Source: Moorella glycerini (lineage in GTDB: Bacteria; Bacillota; DSM-521; Neomoorellales; Neomoorellaceae). Taken from it: a stretch of 64,000 nt of DNA. A program made the translations under genes and the position numbers. Location: positions 3,445,389 through 3,509,388 of the forward strand of contig NZ_CP046244.1 in the NCBI RefSeq assembly GCF_009735625.1. Direction: 5' to 3'. The notes under the pieces are model-generated. The model saw only the letters and a program-made list of their open reading frames with translations, made no database searches and was not told the origin of the DNA. This document shows positions 24,199 through 32,224 of the stretch, piece after piece. Numbering within the stretch: position 1 is the first letter of the stretch; the number at the start of each line of letters is the position of its first letter.

Positions 24199-25245
24199 TT
24201 AGCTGGCTTTTTGCGCAGCTTCAACCAGATCCTTGCCAATCTTTGGCACCCAGGCATCGTATATGGGCTTAACTGCTTCTATAAACTTGGATAAATCTTT
24301 TACTTCGTTAACCTTTACCCCATACTTTTCTTCCATGTTTTGGCGATATTCTTCAGCTTGCTTACGAGCCACTTCTCTCTGGTACTTCATAGCTTCCTGG
24401 GCACTTTCTTGTATAACCTTTTGCAGTTCAGGAGAAAGTTTATCAAACTTGGCTTTATTCATTATGAGCACCGCTGGAATATACGTATGTCGAGTAAGGG
24501 AAAAGTACTTCTGTCCGGCTTCGTAAAATTTTGCTGCCATGAAATGAGCCTCTGCAGCCTCAGCACCATCTACTGCCCCTTGAGCCAGAGCTGTATATAA
24601 TTCACCCCAGTCAGTGGTCATGGGTAAGGCACCCAGGGCCTTAAAGGTTTCCGTATACACTTGATTCGGATAGACCCTTAATTTAAGTCCTTTTAGATCC
24701 TCTAAAGTATTAATAGGCTTGTACTTATTAAAGACGTGCCTGAAGCCGTTTTCTCCATAAGCAAGTAGCTTAAACCCTTTTTCTGCAGCCGCCTTCTTTA
24801 TAGCATCGCCAACTGGTCCATCCATAATAGCGTCTGCCTGCTTGTAATCCTTGATTAAGAAGGGCAGGTCAAACAAGTAAGCTTGAGGAACCCACCTGGA
24901 AAGATCGGGGCTACCAACTAATTCCATATCCGCCGTACCAACTTTTACTCCTTCGGTTCTATCACGGGTCCCGCCGAGAACTCCGCTAGCATATACCTCG
25001 ATCTTTATTTGCCCCTTGGATTTTTCCTGTACTAACTCAGCAAACTTCTTCAAACCAATCTGAAAAGGATGATTCTCAGGTTGACTATGCCCCACCTTAA
25101 AAACATAGGTAGCCTGTCCTCCATTTCCAGCTTTTGCGCTTTCTTGTGAGCTACTCTTTTTACCGCAGCCAGATATCAGTAAAACCATCAAAAGAAAGAT
25201 GCTTATTAGCTTTCCAGCCAACGAAAAGGACTTTACTGATAACAT
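24199..25245 (-). CDS. dctP: TRAP transporter solute-binding lipoprotein DctP
   Basis: A 348-residue binding protein with lipobox ISGCG near residue 27. Marks of DctP are KVGHSQPENHPFQIGLKKF, YASGVLGGTRDRTEGVKVGTADM in part, NGFRHVFNKYKPI, LKGLKLRVYPNQVY with the conserved Arg that binds a carboxylate, and GAVDGAEAAEAHF. Substrate is therefore an organic acid, but which one is not set by the sequence. The 173 bases in front (25246-25418) hold no gene and may contain a secondary promoter. Confidence 0.93.
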   Translation of the reverse strand: MLSVKSFSLAGKLISIFLLMVLLISGCGKKSSSQESAKAGNGGQATYVFKVGHSQPENHPFQIGLKKFAELVQEKSKGQIKIEVYASGVLGGTRDRTEGVKVGTADMELVGSPDLSRWVPQAYLFDLPFLIKDYKQADAIMDGPVGDAIKKAAAEKGFKLLAYGENGFRHVFNKYKPINTLEDLKGLKLRVYPNQVYTETFKALGALPMTTDWGELYTALAQGAVDGAEAAEAHFMAAKFYEAGQKYFSLTRHTYIPAVLIMNKAKFDKLSPELQKVIQESAQEAMKYQREVARKQAEEYRQNMEEKYGVKVNEVKDLSKFIEAVKPIYDAWVPKIGKDLVEAAQKAS

Positions 25246-25418
25246 TATACCTCTTCCTCCTCATTATAAATATTTCACAAACCTAAGATGTACAACGCGA
25301 TGGGATAAGCTACTCAAAACTTAGCTTCACATCTCCCTCCTCTTTCCAAAAAACAAAGTTGGTCTACTAACTTGTCTTCACAGAAAATGCCAGCCCCCTT
25401 TCAAGAAAGTATTCCACC

Positions 25419-26588
25419 CTAAAGACTTATACCTATGCGGTGAATAGCAAAGCCTGTCATCTCTTTTAGAATTTCCGACTTTGTCATCTTACCCGAGAGC
25501 ACTTCCAATACTTCGTTGTAAATAAGGTCTGCTGCCTCTTGAATGCCCATGGTACCCGACAAAATTCCGCTCAAATCCAAATCGACAGTGTCCTGCATTA
25601 GTTGGTACGAAGTGTTGTTACCCGTAATCTTAATTGTGGGCATGATAGGGTGAGATATAGTATGGCCACCACCAGTTGAAAATACCAAAACTTGCGCCCC
25701 GGCAGCAGCGATACCAGTAATCGACTCGCTACCATGGCCCGGGGTATACATAAGGTACACACCGGGAACCCTTCCCGGCCTTTCACCGTAGCCAATAACA
25801 TCTTGAATGGGGGCAGAACCGCTCTTCTTGGCACCGCCAAGAGACTTTTCCTCGATGGTACTTATGCCACCAGCGATGTTGTCCCCAGTAGGCTGCGAGC
25901 CACGGATATCCTCTCCAGTAGCTAGAATACGTTCTTCATAGCTCTGGATAGCCTTATAAATCTTTTGCACTACTTCTGGAGAAACGGCTCTTGAGGCCAG
26001 CCATTCCTCGGCACCCATAAGTTCAGGAAGCTCCGCCAAAATGGAACGGCTACCCTCCCTAATAAAGCGATCAGAACAAATCCCCAAGGCCACATTGGAA
26101 GATAAGCCTGATGTAGTATCCGAGGTGCCGCAGTTAAGTCCCAAAATAAAATTTGACACCTCAGCTTTTTCTCTCGTCAGGGTAGAAAGTTTTCGCATGA
26201 TATGCATGCCTTTACGCGTGGCTTCGGCTACTGCATTAATAGCACCCCCAACGGCCCGGATGTTCACTGTTTCTACTGGTTTACCAGTCTTGGAAATTTC
26301 GTGTGCTATATCATGAATGTTACAAAGTTCTTCCCTGAAATGAACTATTACTACTACTCCGCCAACATTCGGATTTTTTCCCATACCACAAAGAATATCA
26401 AAAGTCATTTTCAGATCGCTTTTCGTCTGGGAACGTCCAAGAGGATGGGTAATAGGAATGGCTCCATAGAGAGAATTAGCTACCCGTTCGACTACACTGT
26501 TGGCATAAATTGTAGCCGACAAAATTAACAGATAATTTCTTGCCCCTACTGTCCCATCAGGACGAACATATCCCATAAAACTACCCAT
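25419..26588 (-). CDS. UxaA/SuyB-family lyase, large subunit (substrate unknown)
   Basis: This 389-residue protein belongs to the altronate dehydratase/galactarate dehydratase/sulfo-lyase large-subunit family. Marks are GYVRPDGTVGARNYLLIL, ITHPLGRSQT, LNCGTSDTTSGLSSN, a GSQPTGDNIAGG block, TIEEKSLGG, PGHGSESITGIAAAGAQVLVFSTGGGH and HPIMPTIKITGN, ending FAIHRIGISL. It pairs with the SAF-domain subunit 17 bases upstream. It is clearly diverged from the SuyB at 29282-30442, so the two need not share a substrate. A sugar-acid dehydratase or a second sulfo-lyase are both possible. Confidence 0.85.
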   Translation of the reverse strand: MGSFMGYVRPDGTVGARNYLLILSATIYANSVVERVANSLYGAIPITHPLGRSQTKSDLKMTFDILCGMGKNPNVGGVVVIVHFREELCNIHDIAHEISKTGKPVETVNIRAVGGAINAVAEATRKGMHIMRKLSTLTREKAEVSNFILGLNCGTSDTTSGLSSNVALGICSDRFIREGSRSILAELPELMGAEEWLASRAVSPEVVQKIYKAIQSYEERILATGEDIRGSQPTGDNIAGGISTIEEKSLGGAKKSGSAPIQDVIGYGERPGRVPGVYLMYTPGHGSESITGIAAAGAQVLVFSTGGGHTISHPIMPTIKITGNNTSYQLMQDTVDLDLSGILSGTMGIQEAADLIYNEVLEVLSGKMTKSEILKEMTGFAIHRIGISL

Positions 26589-26605
26589 GGCACCACCTCC
26601 TCTTC

Positions 26606-26893
26606 TTAACCAAAATCGCCTCTCCCTCTCATAGATTCGATATTATGTACATGAACATGTTGCCCAATCTCTATATCTTGTGTAGCCCGGCCAATACTCA
26701 GGCCGTACTTCACGCCCTTCCTTATGGGCTTAATAGCAATTTTGTGCCCATAAGGAATATCTGCTTGGACTGTGATTTCTTTAATTTTTCTATATGTTTC
26801 CACCTGTATTGCCGCGCCTTTCTTTACTCCGTGGCTTAAAATAGTTGCTACATTATCTTTTTCCTCATCAATAACCCATGCTATTTTTGTCAT
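26606..26893 (-). CDS. UxaA/SuyA-family SAF-domain small subunit
   Basis: This 95-residue protein is an SAF domain, as fused to the N-terminus in some altronate dehydratases and separate in SuyA. The blocks are DNVATILSHGVKKGAAI, IPYGHKIAIKPIRKG, YGLSIGRATQDIEIGQHVHVHNIES, including the characteristic GHKIA and HVHVHN. The start at 26893 follows AGAGGATAAG and is preferred over 26923. It is first in the operon that continues into the large subunit, TRAP transporter and Ldh2 enzyme. Confidence 0.85.
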   Translation of the reverse strand: MTKIAWVIDEEKDNVATILSHGVKKGAAIQVETYRKIKEITVQADIPYGHKIAIKPIRKGVKYGLSIGRATQDIEIGQHVHVHNIESMRGRGDFG

Positions 26894-26943
26894 TCTCTTA
26901 TCCTCTTTTCTTCTAGATAACACTTAGACGTAGCAACATGTAT

Positions 26944-26956
26944 GTGGTCCGACCTA
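26944..26956 (-). promoter_or_regulatory. Operator-like dyad in front of the UxaA-type operon
   Basis: GTGGTCCGACCTA resembles the dyad at 28917-28929 upstream of suyA and approximates the GntR/FadR-type pattern TnGTnnnACnA. It lies about 50 bases before the first gene. A clear -35/-10 pair was not found in the AT-rich stretch behind it. Confidence 0.4.
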
Positions 26957-27057
26957 TGATGATGAGAAAAGTATTCGACATTTTTTCCATTTTTCCTCTC
27001 GATTATATTAAATTTTTTTGTATGATATACTTATTTTTTTGGAATAATATCTCCTTA

Positions 27058-28257
27058 CTAAATCTCAGCTTCTTTCTCCAATACCGGCAGGTCTAACTCT
27101 ACCATCTCCGGGTACTTCAGGCCACTACCGGTGTTTAGAACGACCACCTTTTCATCGGGCTTCAGGAAGCCGCTGGCCAGCAGCTGCTGCGCCCCGGCTA
27201 CGGCGGCAGCACCTTCGGGACAAATAAACATACCCTCGGTCCTGGCGACAAGTTTTACCGCTGCCAGGATCTCATCGTCGCTAACACTTACCGCCGTACC
27301 ACCGCTTTCGTAAACCGCCTCTAGTACCAGAAAATCACCTAAAGCCTTGGGCACCCGGATACCGCCAGCAATAGTCTGCGCACCGTGGAAAAACTCCGAC
27401 TCCTTCTTGCCTTCCTGGAAAGCCTTAACAATAGGAGAACACCCTTCTGCCTGGACGGAAATCATCTTGGGTAAGGGTCCTTTAATCCAGCCAATGGCCT
27501 GGAGTTCTTGCAGGGCTTTCCAGATGCCGATGATACCCACCCCGCCGCCGGTAGGATAAAGGACGGCATCGGGTAGCTCCCAGTTAAATTGCTCGGCAAT
27601 TTCTAAACCCATAGTCTTCTTGCCTTCTATGCGGTAGGGCTCTTTTAAAGTCGAAGCATCAAACCAATCGTATTTCTTCACCCCCTGAGCAATAATTTTT
27701 CCGGCATCGGATATGAGGCCTTTAACTAGATAAGTCCGAGCACCGCTGACAACGCATTCTTTTTTGGCCAGGTCTGGGGCATCAACCGGCATCACTATAA
27801 TCATTTCCATACCAGCTTTAGCGCCATAAGACGACCAGGCGCCCCCGGCGTTGCCTGCCGTGGGCATGGCAATTGTTTTTATACCCAATTCCTTAGCTCT
27901 GGAAACGCCGACGGCGGCACCCCGGGCCTTAAAAGTCCCGGTTGGATTTAAGCCTTCATCTTTGATATAAAGTTGCTTAAATCCAAGCTCCCGCCCCAGG
28001 TTGTTGGCAGCAAAGATAGGAGTAAAACCCTCTCCCAGGGAAATGATATTTTCTTCCCGCTCCAGGGGCAAAAACTCCCAGTAACGCCAGAGGTCGGCCC
28101 GCCGGCCTTTTAAGTCTTCTTTTTTCACTTCCTTCCCCAAACGTTCCATTTCATAGCGCACCAGCAATGGTGAACCACACTGGCAAAGATTATGAATCTC
28201 CGTTGCTGAATAAGTACTATGGCACTTCGGGCATTCCAGGCAACGAACAAAGCCCAT
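27058..28257 (-). CDS. Threonine synthase-like PLP enzyme
   Basis: A 399-residue fold-type II PLP enzyme. It begins with a zinc-ribbon-like N-terminus (CLECPKCHSTY, then CQCGSP), as in archaeal and clostridial threonine synthases. Then come LGEGFTPIFAA, the PLP lysine in NPTGTFKARGAAVGVSRA, PTAGNAGGAWSSYGAKAG, and the glycine-rich phosphate cradle YPTGGGVGIIGIW. The start at 28257 follows AAGGAGGAGG. The closest known activity is conversion of O-phosphohomoserine to threonine. No hom or thrB is adjacent, and it sits between two lyase loci with RidA upstream. A relative of this family, cysteate synthase, uses phosphoserine and sulfite. That alternative, or a threonine/serine ammonia-lyase, cannot be excluded. 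Confidence 0.8.
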   Translation of the reverse strand: MGFVRCLECPKCHSTYSATEIHNLCQCGSPLLVRYEMERLGKEVKKEDLKGRRADLWRYWEFLPLEREENIISLGEGFTPIFAANNLGRELGFKQLYIKDEGLNPTGTFKARGAAVGVSRAKELGIKTIAMPTAGNAGGAWSSYGAKAGMEMIIVMPVDAPDLAKKECVVSGARTYLVKGLISDAGKIIAQGVKKYDWFDASTLKEPYRIEGKKTMGLEIAEQFNWELPDAVLYPTGGGVGIIGIWKALQELQAIGWIKGPLPKMISVQAEGCSPIVKAFQEGKKESEFFHGAQTIAGGIRVPKALGDFLVLEAVYESGGTAVSVSDDEILAAVKLVARTEGMFICPEGAAAVAGAQQLLASGFLKPDEKVVVLNTGSGLKYPEMVELDLPVLEKEAEI

Positions 28258-28349
28258 TATTTTTCCTCCTCCTTGACCGGCTATACATTTTTCCAAATAA
28301 ACTAGTGGCTATTATAGCCAGGCAATATTCTCATCCACCTCCATCTCAC

Positions 28350-28739
28350 TTATTTTTCAACCACCGCCACTGCTTCAATTTCCACCAGCACATCTTTGGG
28401 TAAGCGGGCCACTTCCACGCAGGAACGGGCCGGGGGTTCCTTGGTAAAATAGCGGCTGTAAACCTCATTAATCGTACCGAAATCATTCATATCTTTAATG
28501 TACAGGGTTGTTTTGACAACGTCATCCAGACCGGCGCCGGCTGCGGCTAAAACTGCTTGTAAATTAGCCATCACCCTGGCCGTCTGCTCTGCGGCCCCGC
28601 CACCTACAATCTGGCCGTTGGCTGGGTCAATGGGGATCTGGCCGGAAGTAAAAATAAAATTACCAGCTTTAATGGCCTGGGAATAGGGGCCAATTGCTTG
28701 CGGCGCCTCATCAGTTGCAATAACATTTTTAAGCGGCAT
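28350..28739 (-). CDS. ridA: RidA family 2-iminobutanoate/2-iminopropanoate deaminase
   Basis: A 129-residue RidA protein with [21 protein letters not shown], the conserved [26 protein letters not shown] and [24 protein letters not shown]; the Arg in ARSC is the active-site residue. RidA hydrolyses reactive imines released by PLP ammonia-lyases, which fits the PLP enzyme 92 bases downstream. The start at 28739 is spaced 9 bases from AAAGG; an ATG at 28748 is also possible. It diverges from suyAB. Confidence 0.92.
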   Translation of the reverse strand: MPLKNVIATDEAPQAIGPYSQAIKAGNFIFTSGQIPIDPANGQIVGGGAAEQTARVMANLQAVLAAAGAGLDDVVKTTLYIKDMNDFGTINEVYSRYFTKEPPARSCVEVARLPKDVLVEIEAVAVVEK

Positions 28740-28883
28740 AAACATCATCCTTTCAAGTCTGCTCAGTGTATCTTTGGTTGGTAATTATTATTCGCCATTA
28801 CTATAAATTTTCCTGCTGCAACTTAAAATTTTTTTGTTATATTTACTTGTATTTTTTATGGATATCTACTCTTAAATTTTGCC

Positions 28884-28929
28884 TTGACACTATTAAGGGG
28901 AGGTCGTACAATAAAAGTGGTCCTACCAC
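28884..28929 (+). promoter_or_regulatory. suyAB promoter with dyad operator
   Basis: TTGACA (28884-28889) and TACAAT (28907-28912) are 17 bases apart. The perfect dyad GTGGT-CCT-ACCAC (28917-28929) lies at the expected transcription start, positioned for repression. Its core fits the GntR/FadR-type pattern TnGTnnnACnA. Confidence 0.7.
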
Positions 28930-29000
28930 AGACCTCACACTTAATGCCTTCCAGGTGAGGCCTATTATATCATTACATTTCCAGAGAGGGGGAACCTGTA

Positions 29001-29279
29001 GTGGAAAAATTCTTTGTCCATGACATGCGGGATACCGTTGGCGTGGCCGTGGCCGATATCCAGGCCGGCGAAACGGTAACCGGGTGGGTAATGGAGGACA
29101 ACTCCATTGTCAGCGTCAAGGCCCTGAGCGACATCAAACTCGGCCACAAGATTGCCCTCAAGGACATCGCCAAAGGTGAGACGGTAATTAAGTACGGCGA
29201 ACCCATCGGCAAAACCGTAGCCCCCATAGCGAAAGGTGAGCATGTCCACGTCCATAATTTAAAGACTACGAGGTGGTAA
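29001..29279 (+). CDS. suyA: 3-sulfolactate sulfo-lyase small subunit
   Basis: A 92-residue SAF-domain protein resembling SuyA. The blocks are [56 protein letters not shown] and the ending [15 protein letters not shown], which matches my memory of SuyA closely. SuyAB cleaves 3-sulfolactate to pyruvate and sulfite. The GTG start has a GAGAGGGGG site. The stop lies at the start of suyB, so the two are coupled. Confidence 0.85.
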   Translation: MEKFFVHDMRDTVGVAVADIQAGETVTGWVMEDNSIVSVKALSDIKLGHKIALKDIAKGETVIKYGEPIGKTVAPIAKGEHVHVHNLKTTRW

Positions 29280-29281
29280 AA

Positions 29282-30442
29282 ATGACCAGCGCCAAATTCA
29301 TGGGCTATCGCCGGGAAAACGGCAGTGTCGGCGTCCGTAACCGGGTAGTTATTTTACCATTAGATGACCTTTCCAATGCTGCCGCCGAAGGGGTAGCCAA
29401 ACTCATTGATGGTACCATCGCCCTGCCCCACCCCTATGGCCGTCTCCAGTTCGGCGAAGACCTGGAACTCTTCTTCCGCACCTTAATCGGCACCGGCTCT
29501 AACCCCAATGTGGCGGCCTGCATCGTTATCGGCATTGAACCCAACTGGACTAATCGCGTGGTGGAAGGCATCGCTAAAACGGGAAAACCCGTAGCCGGCT
29601 TTGCCATTGAACGCTACGGCGACCTGAAGGTCATCGAAATGGCCTCCCGTAAAGCCATTGAATTTGTCCAGTATGCTACCGAATTGCAAAAAGAGGAATG
29701 CGATATCTCCGAACTGGTCGTCAGCATCAAGTGCGGCGAGTCCGACACCACCTCTGGATTAGCCTCCAATCCTTCCATAGGTAACGCTGTCGATCGCCTG
29801 GTCGATATGGGTGCCACCGTTCTCTTCGGCGAGACTTCCGAGCTTACCGGTGGCGAGCACCTGGTAGCCGCCCGTTGCGCCACCCCGGAGATCCGTGAAC
29901 AGTTCATGCAGAGCTTTAAATCCTACAATGACTTTATTATTTCCCAGGGCGTCGACCTCTGCGGCTCCCAGCCCACCGAAGGCAATATCGCCGGCGGCCT
30001 GACCACCATCGAAGAGAAGGCCCTCGGTAACATTCAGAAAATCGGCAAACGGGCCCTGATCCAGGGTGTCCTGCAGCCGGCCGAAGCCCCCAAAGGAAAA
30101 GGTTTGTGGTACATGGAGACCTCTTCTGCCGGCGCCGAAGCCATTACCCTTTTCGCTGCCGGCGGCTCGGTCCTGCACTTCTTCACCACCGGCCAGGGCA
30201 ACATCGTCGGCAATCCCATCATCCCAGTAATTAAGATTTCGGCGAACCCGGTAACGGTCAGCACCATGAGCGAGCACATTGACGTCGACCTGACAGGTCT
30301 TCTGCGCCGGGAAATGGACCTCGACGGTGCCGGCACCGCCATCCTGGACATGTTTATCCGTACCCTGAACGGCCGCTATACCTGTGCCGAAGCCCTGAGC
30401 CATAAGGAATTTATCCTCACCAAGCTTTACCGTAGCGCGTAG
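29282..30442 (+). CDS. suyB: 3-sulfolactate sulfo-lyase large subunit
   Basis: A 386-residue protein of the UxaA family with features characteristic of Suy[119 protein letters not shown] and a C-terminus TKLYRSA. The ATG at 29282 follows GAGGTGG; a GTG at 29273 overlaps suyA. Together with SuyA it should release sulfite from (R)-sulfolactate in the cytoplasm. Codon use here is richer in C-ending codons than in the UxaA-type operon upstream, suggesting a separate history. It is followed by a palindrome and a terminator. Confidence 0.85.
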   Translation: MTSAKFMGYRRENGSVGVRNRVVILPLDDLSNAAAEGVAKLIDGTIALPHPYGRLQFGEDLELFFRTLIGTGSNPNVAACIVIGIEPNWTNRVVEGIAKTGKPVAGFAIERYGDLKVIEMASRKAIEFVQYATELQKEECDISELVVSIKCGESDTTSGLASNPSIGNAVDRLVDMGATVLFGETSELTGGEHLVAARCATPEIREQFMQSFKSYNDFIISQGVDLCGSQPTEGNIAGGLTTIEEKALGNIQKIGKRALIQGVLQPAEAPKGKGLWYMETSSAGAEAITLFAAGGSVLHFFTTGQGNIVGNPIIPVIKISANPVTVSTMSEHIDVDLTGLLRREMDLDGAGTAILDMFIRTLNGRYTCAEALSHKEFILTKLYRSA

Positions 30443-30486
30443 TTTGTCAGGTTTAAATTTGCAAAGGCAAATTTCCGGCCTGAAAA

Positions 30487-30524
30487 GAAAAAGTGGGGGG
30501 CTTGTTCATGCCTCCCACTTTTTC
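30487..30524. terminator. Bidirectional terminator between suyB and sigF
   Basis: GAAAAAGTGGGGGG (30487-30500) pairs with CCTCCCACTTTTTC (30511-30524) with one G-T pair. The stem's A and T runs give a U tract in both directions, between convergent genes. A second palindrome, AAATTTGC-aaag-GCAAATTT, lies just before it at 30455-30474. Confidence 0.85.
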
Positions 30525-30532
30525 TTCTACCT

Positions 30533-31339
30533 TCATTCGTTTTCTTGATCCCCTGCTTGCAAGCTACTGTTTCCCTCCGCCTGCAACAGTTCCCTGATTT
30601 TCTGCAGGGCCTGGCGCTCAATACGGGAAATCTGCACCTGGGACAGCCCCATGCGGGCCGCCACTTCAGCCTGGGTTTTATCCTGGAAAAAGCGCAAGAC
30701 CAGGACCCGCCGGTGTTTCTCCGGAATCTTACGCAGCACTTCCTTCAAGGCAATTTTATCCAGCCAGGCCGGCTCTTCTCCTTCTTCTGCGGCCAGCTGG
30801 TCCAGGACATAGATAGGGTCGCCGTCATCCTGGTAAATGGTATCGTGGATGGACCCCGGCATCTGGACGGCTTCCAGGGCAGCGACTATCTCCTCCCGGG
30901 ATAGATCCAGGGCTTCGGCTATTTCGCCAATGGCCGGTTCCCGGCCCAGTTTTTTAGCCAGTTCCTCCCGGGTGCGGTTGACCTTAAAGGCCGTCTCCTT
31001 TAAAGAGCGGCTTACCTTGACGGTACTGTCATCGCGTAAAAATCGCCTGATTTCCCCCAAAATCATGGGCACAGCATAGGTGGAAAACCGCACCTGGTAG
31101 CTCAGGTCAAATTTATCAATGGCCTTGATCAGGCCAATGGTGCCGATCTGGAAGAGGTCTTCCAGTTCATAGTTGCGATTTTCGAAGCGCTGGACCAGGT
31201 TAAAAACCAGCTTGAGATTGCAATTAATCAACCGCTCCCGGGCTTCTTTGTCCCCTGCCTTGGCCCGGCGCAACAGCTCTTCCGTTTCAGCCTCGGACAG
31301 GAGGGGAAAGCGGGGCAGGTTCATTTCCGACAGGCGCAT
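30533..31339 (-). CDS. sigF: Sporulation sigma factor SigF
   Basis: This 268-residue sigma-70-family factor has region 2 (LINCNLKLVFNLVQRFENRNYELEDLFQIGTIGLIKAIDKFD, seen as consecutive blocks), the core-binding YAVPMILGEIRRFLRDD segment, and region 4 with KTQAEVAARMGLSQVQISRIERQAL. It directs early forespore transcription and is held inactive by SpoIIAB. Order dacF-spoIIAA-spoIIAB-sigF is the classical spoIIA operon. It lies 19 bases behind spoIIAB. Confidence 0.96.
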   Translation of the reverse strand: MRLSEMNLPRFPLLSEAETEELLRRAKAGDKEARERLINCNLKLVFNLVQRFENRNYELEDLFQIGTIGLIKAIDKFDLSYQVRFSTYAVPMILGEIRRFLRDDSTVKVSRSLKETAFKVNRTREELAKKLGREPAIGEIAEALDLSREEIVAALEAVQMPGSIHDTIYQDDGDPIYVLDQLAAEEGEEPAWLDKIALKEVLRKIPEKHRRVLVLRFFQDKTQAEVAARMGLSQVQISRIERQALQKIRELLQAEGNSSLQAGDQENE

Positions 31340-31358
31340 GCTTTTGTCGCCACCTTAA

Positions 31359-31805
31359 CTACTTTCCAATCTCTCCCTTGAAGGCTTTAAACATTCTCAC
31401 CCGCGTTCCCCGGTTGACCTCCGAGGTCACCTCCAGTTCATCCATAAAGGACTGCATAAAGGCGAAACCCAGGCCCATCCGCTCGGGATCGGTGGAGTAG
31501 GCCGGCTGCATGGCCAGGGCAACATCGGGGATACCGCAACCCTTATCCTCCACGGTAATTACCAGCCCTGCCTCCGTGCGTTCCACAGCCACCCGCACTA
31601 TGCCCCGGGGTTCTCCATTATAGCCATGGATGATGGCATTGGACACCGCCTCGGAAACGGCAACTTTAATCTCTTCCAGTTCATTCAGGGTCATGTCCAC
31701 CTGGGCGGCAAAGGTAGCCACAGCTACCCTGGCCAGCCCGACATTTTCCGGTAGGCTTAAAAACTCAAGGGCCATGCTGTTTTTAACTTGCGCCTCACCA
31801 GCCAT
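31359..31805 (-). CDS. spoIIAB: Anti-sigma F factor / serine kinase SpoIIAB
   Basis: A 148-residue GHKL ATPase with the N box EAVSNAIIHGYNG and the G1 box VEDKGCGIPD, followed by GLGFAFMQSFMDE. SpoIIAB binds SigF and phosphorylates SpoIIAA on serine, switching between the two in the predivisional cell. Its ATG overlaps the spoIIAA stop by one base, which couples their translation. Confidence 0.96.
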   Translation of the reverse strand: MAGEAQVKNSMALEFLSLPENVGLARVAVATFAAQVDMTLNELEEIKVAVSEAVSNAIIHGYNGEPRGIVRVAVERTEAGLVITVEDKGCGIPDVALAMQPAYSTDPERMGLGFAFMQSFMDELEVTSEVNRGTRVRMFKAFKGEIGK

Positions 31806-32194
31806 CAGTCAACCCCTCCCGCAGTTTCCGGCCCATCGGGATGGATGGTCATAATTTTACTAAGGCCGGATATTTCCAGCAACCGCCTTACCTGGGGTTG
31901 GGGCCGGCAAATGACCACCCTGCCCCCCTGCTTCTTTAAACGCCGGTAACGGCCCAGGATTACTCCCAGCCCTGAACTATCCATAAAGGTAACTCCTTCC
32001 AGATCCAGCAGCAATACTTCCGGACGGGCGTGATCCAGGCTGGCTTCCAGTTCCCGGCGCAAAGCGTCAGCGCTTTCCAGGTCAACCTCTCCCTTGACCC
32101 GCACCCAGAGTTCTTTACCTTCCATGCTAAAGAATACCTGCAAAGGAAAAACCCCCTCGTTACAGATCTCCGAAGGGGTTAATTCGCTCTTCAC
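31805..32194 (-). CDS. spoIIAA: Anti-anti-sigma factor SpoIIAA
   Basis: A 129-residue STAS-domain protein with FMDSSGLGVILGRYRRLK, where the first Ser of the SSG is the residue phosphorylated by SpoIIAB. Unphosphorylated SpoIIAA displaces SigF from SpoIIAB. The GTG start at 32194 has AGGAAGAAGG in front and adds about 15 residues over the Bacillus protein. An internal ATG at 32125 would give a shorter form but has a weak site. Confidence 0.95.
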   Translation of the reverse strand: MKSELTPSEICNEGVFPLQVFFSMEGKELWVRVKGEVDLESADALRRELEASLDHARPEVLLLDLEGVTFMDSSGLGVILGRYRRLKKQGGRVVICRPQPQVRRLLEISGLSKIMTIHPDGPETAGGVD

Positions 32195-32224
32195 CGGCCT
32201 TCTTCCTGCTAAATAATGGTAAAA

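Noticed and set aside
29282..30442. Altronate dehydratase as the name for the plus-strand large subunit
   Set aside because: Its [17 protein letters not shown] and TKLYRSA blocks fit SuyB better, and the separate SAF subunit matches SuyA end to end.
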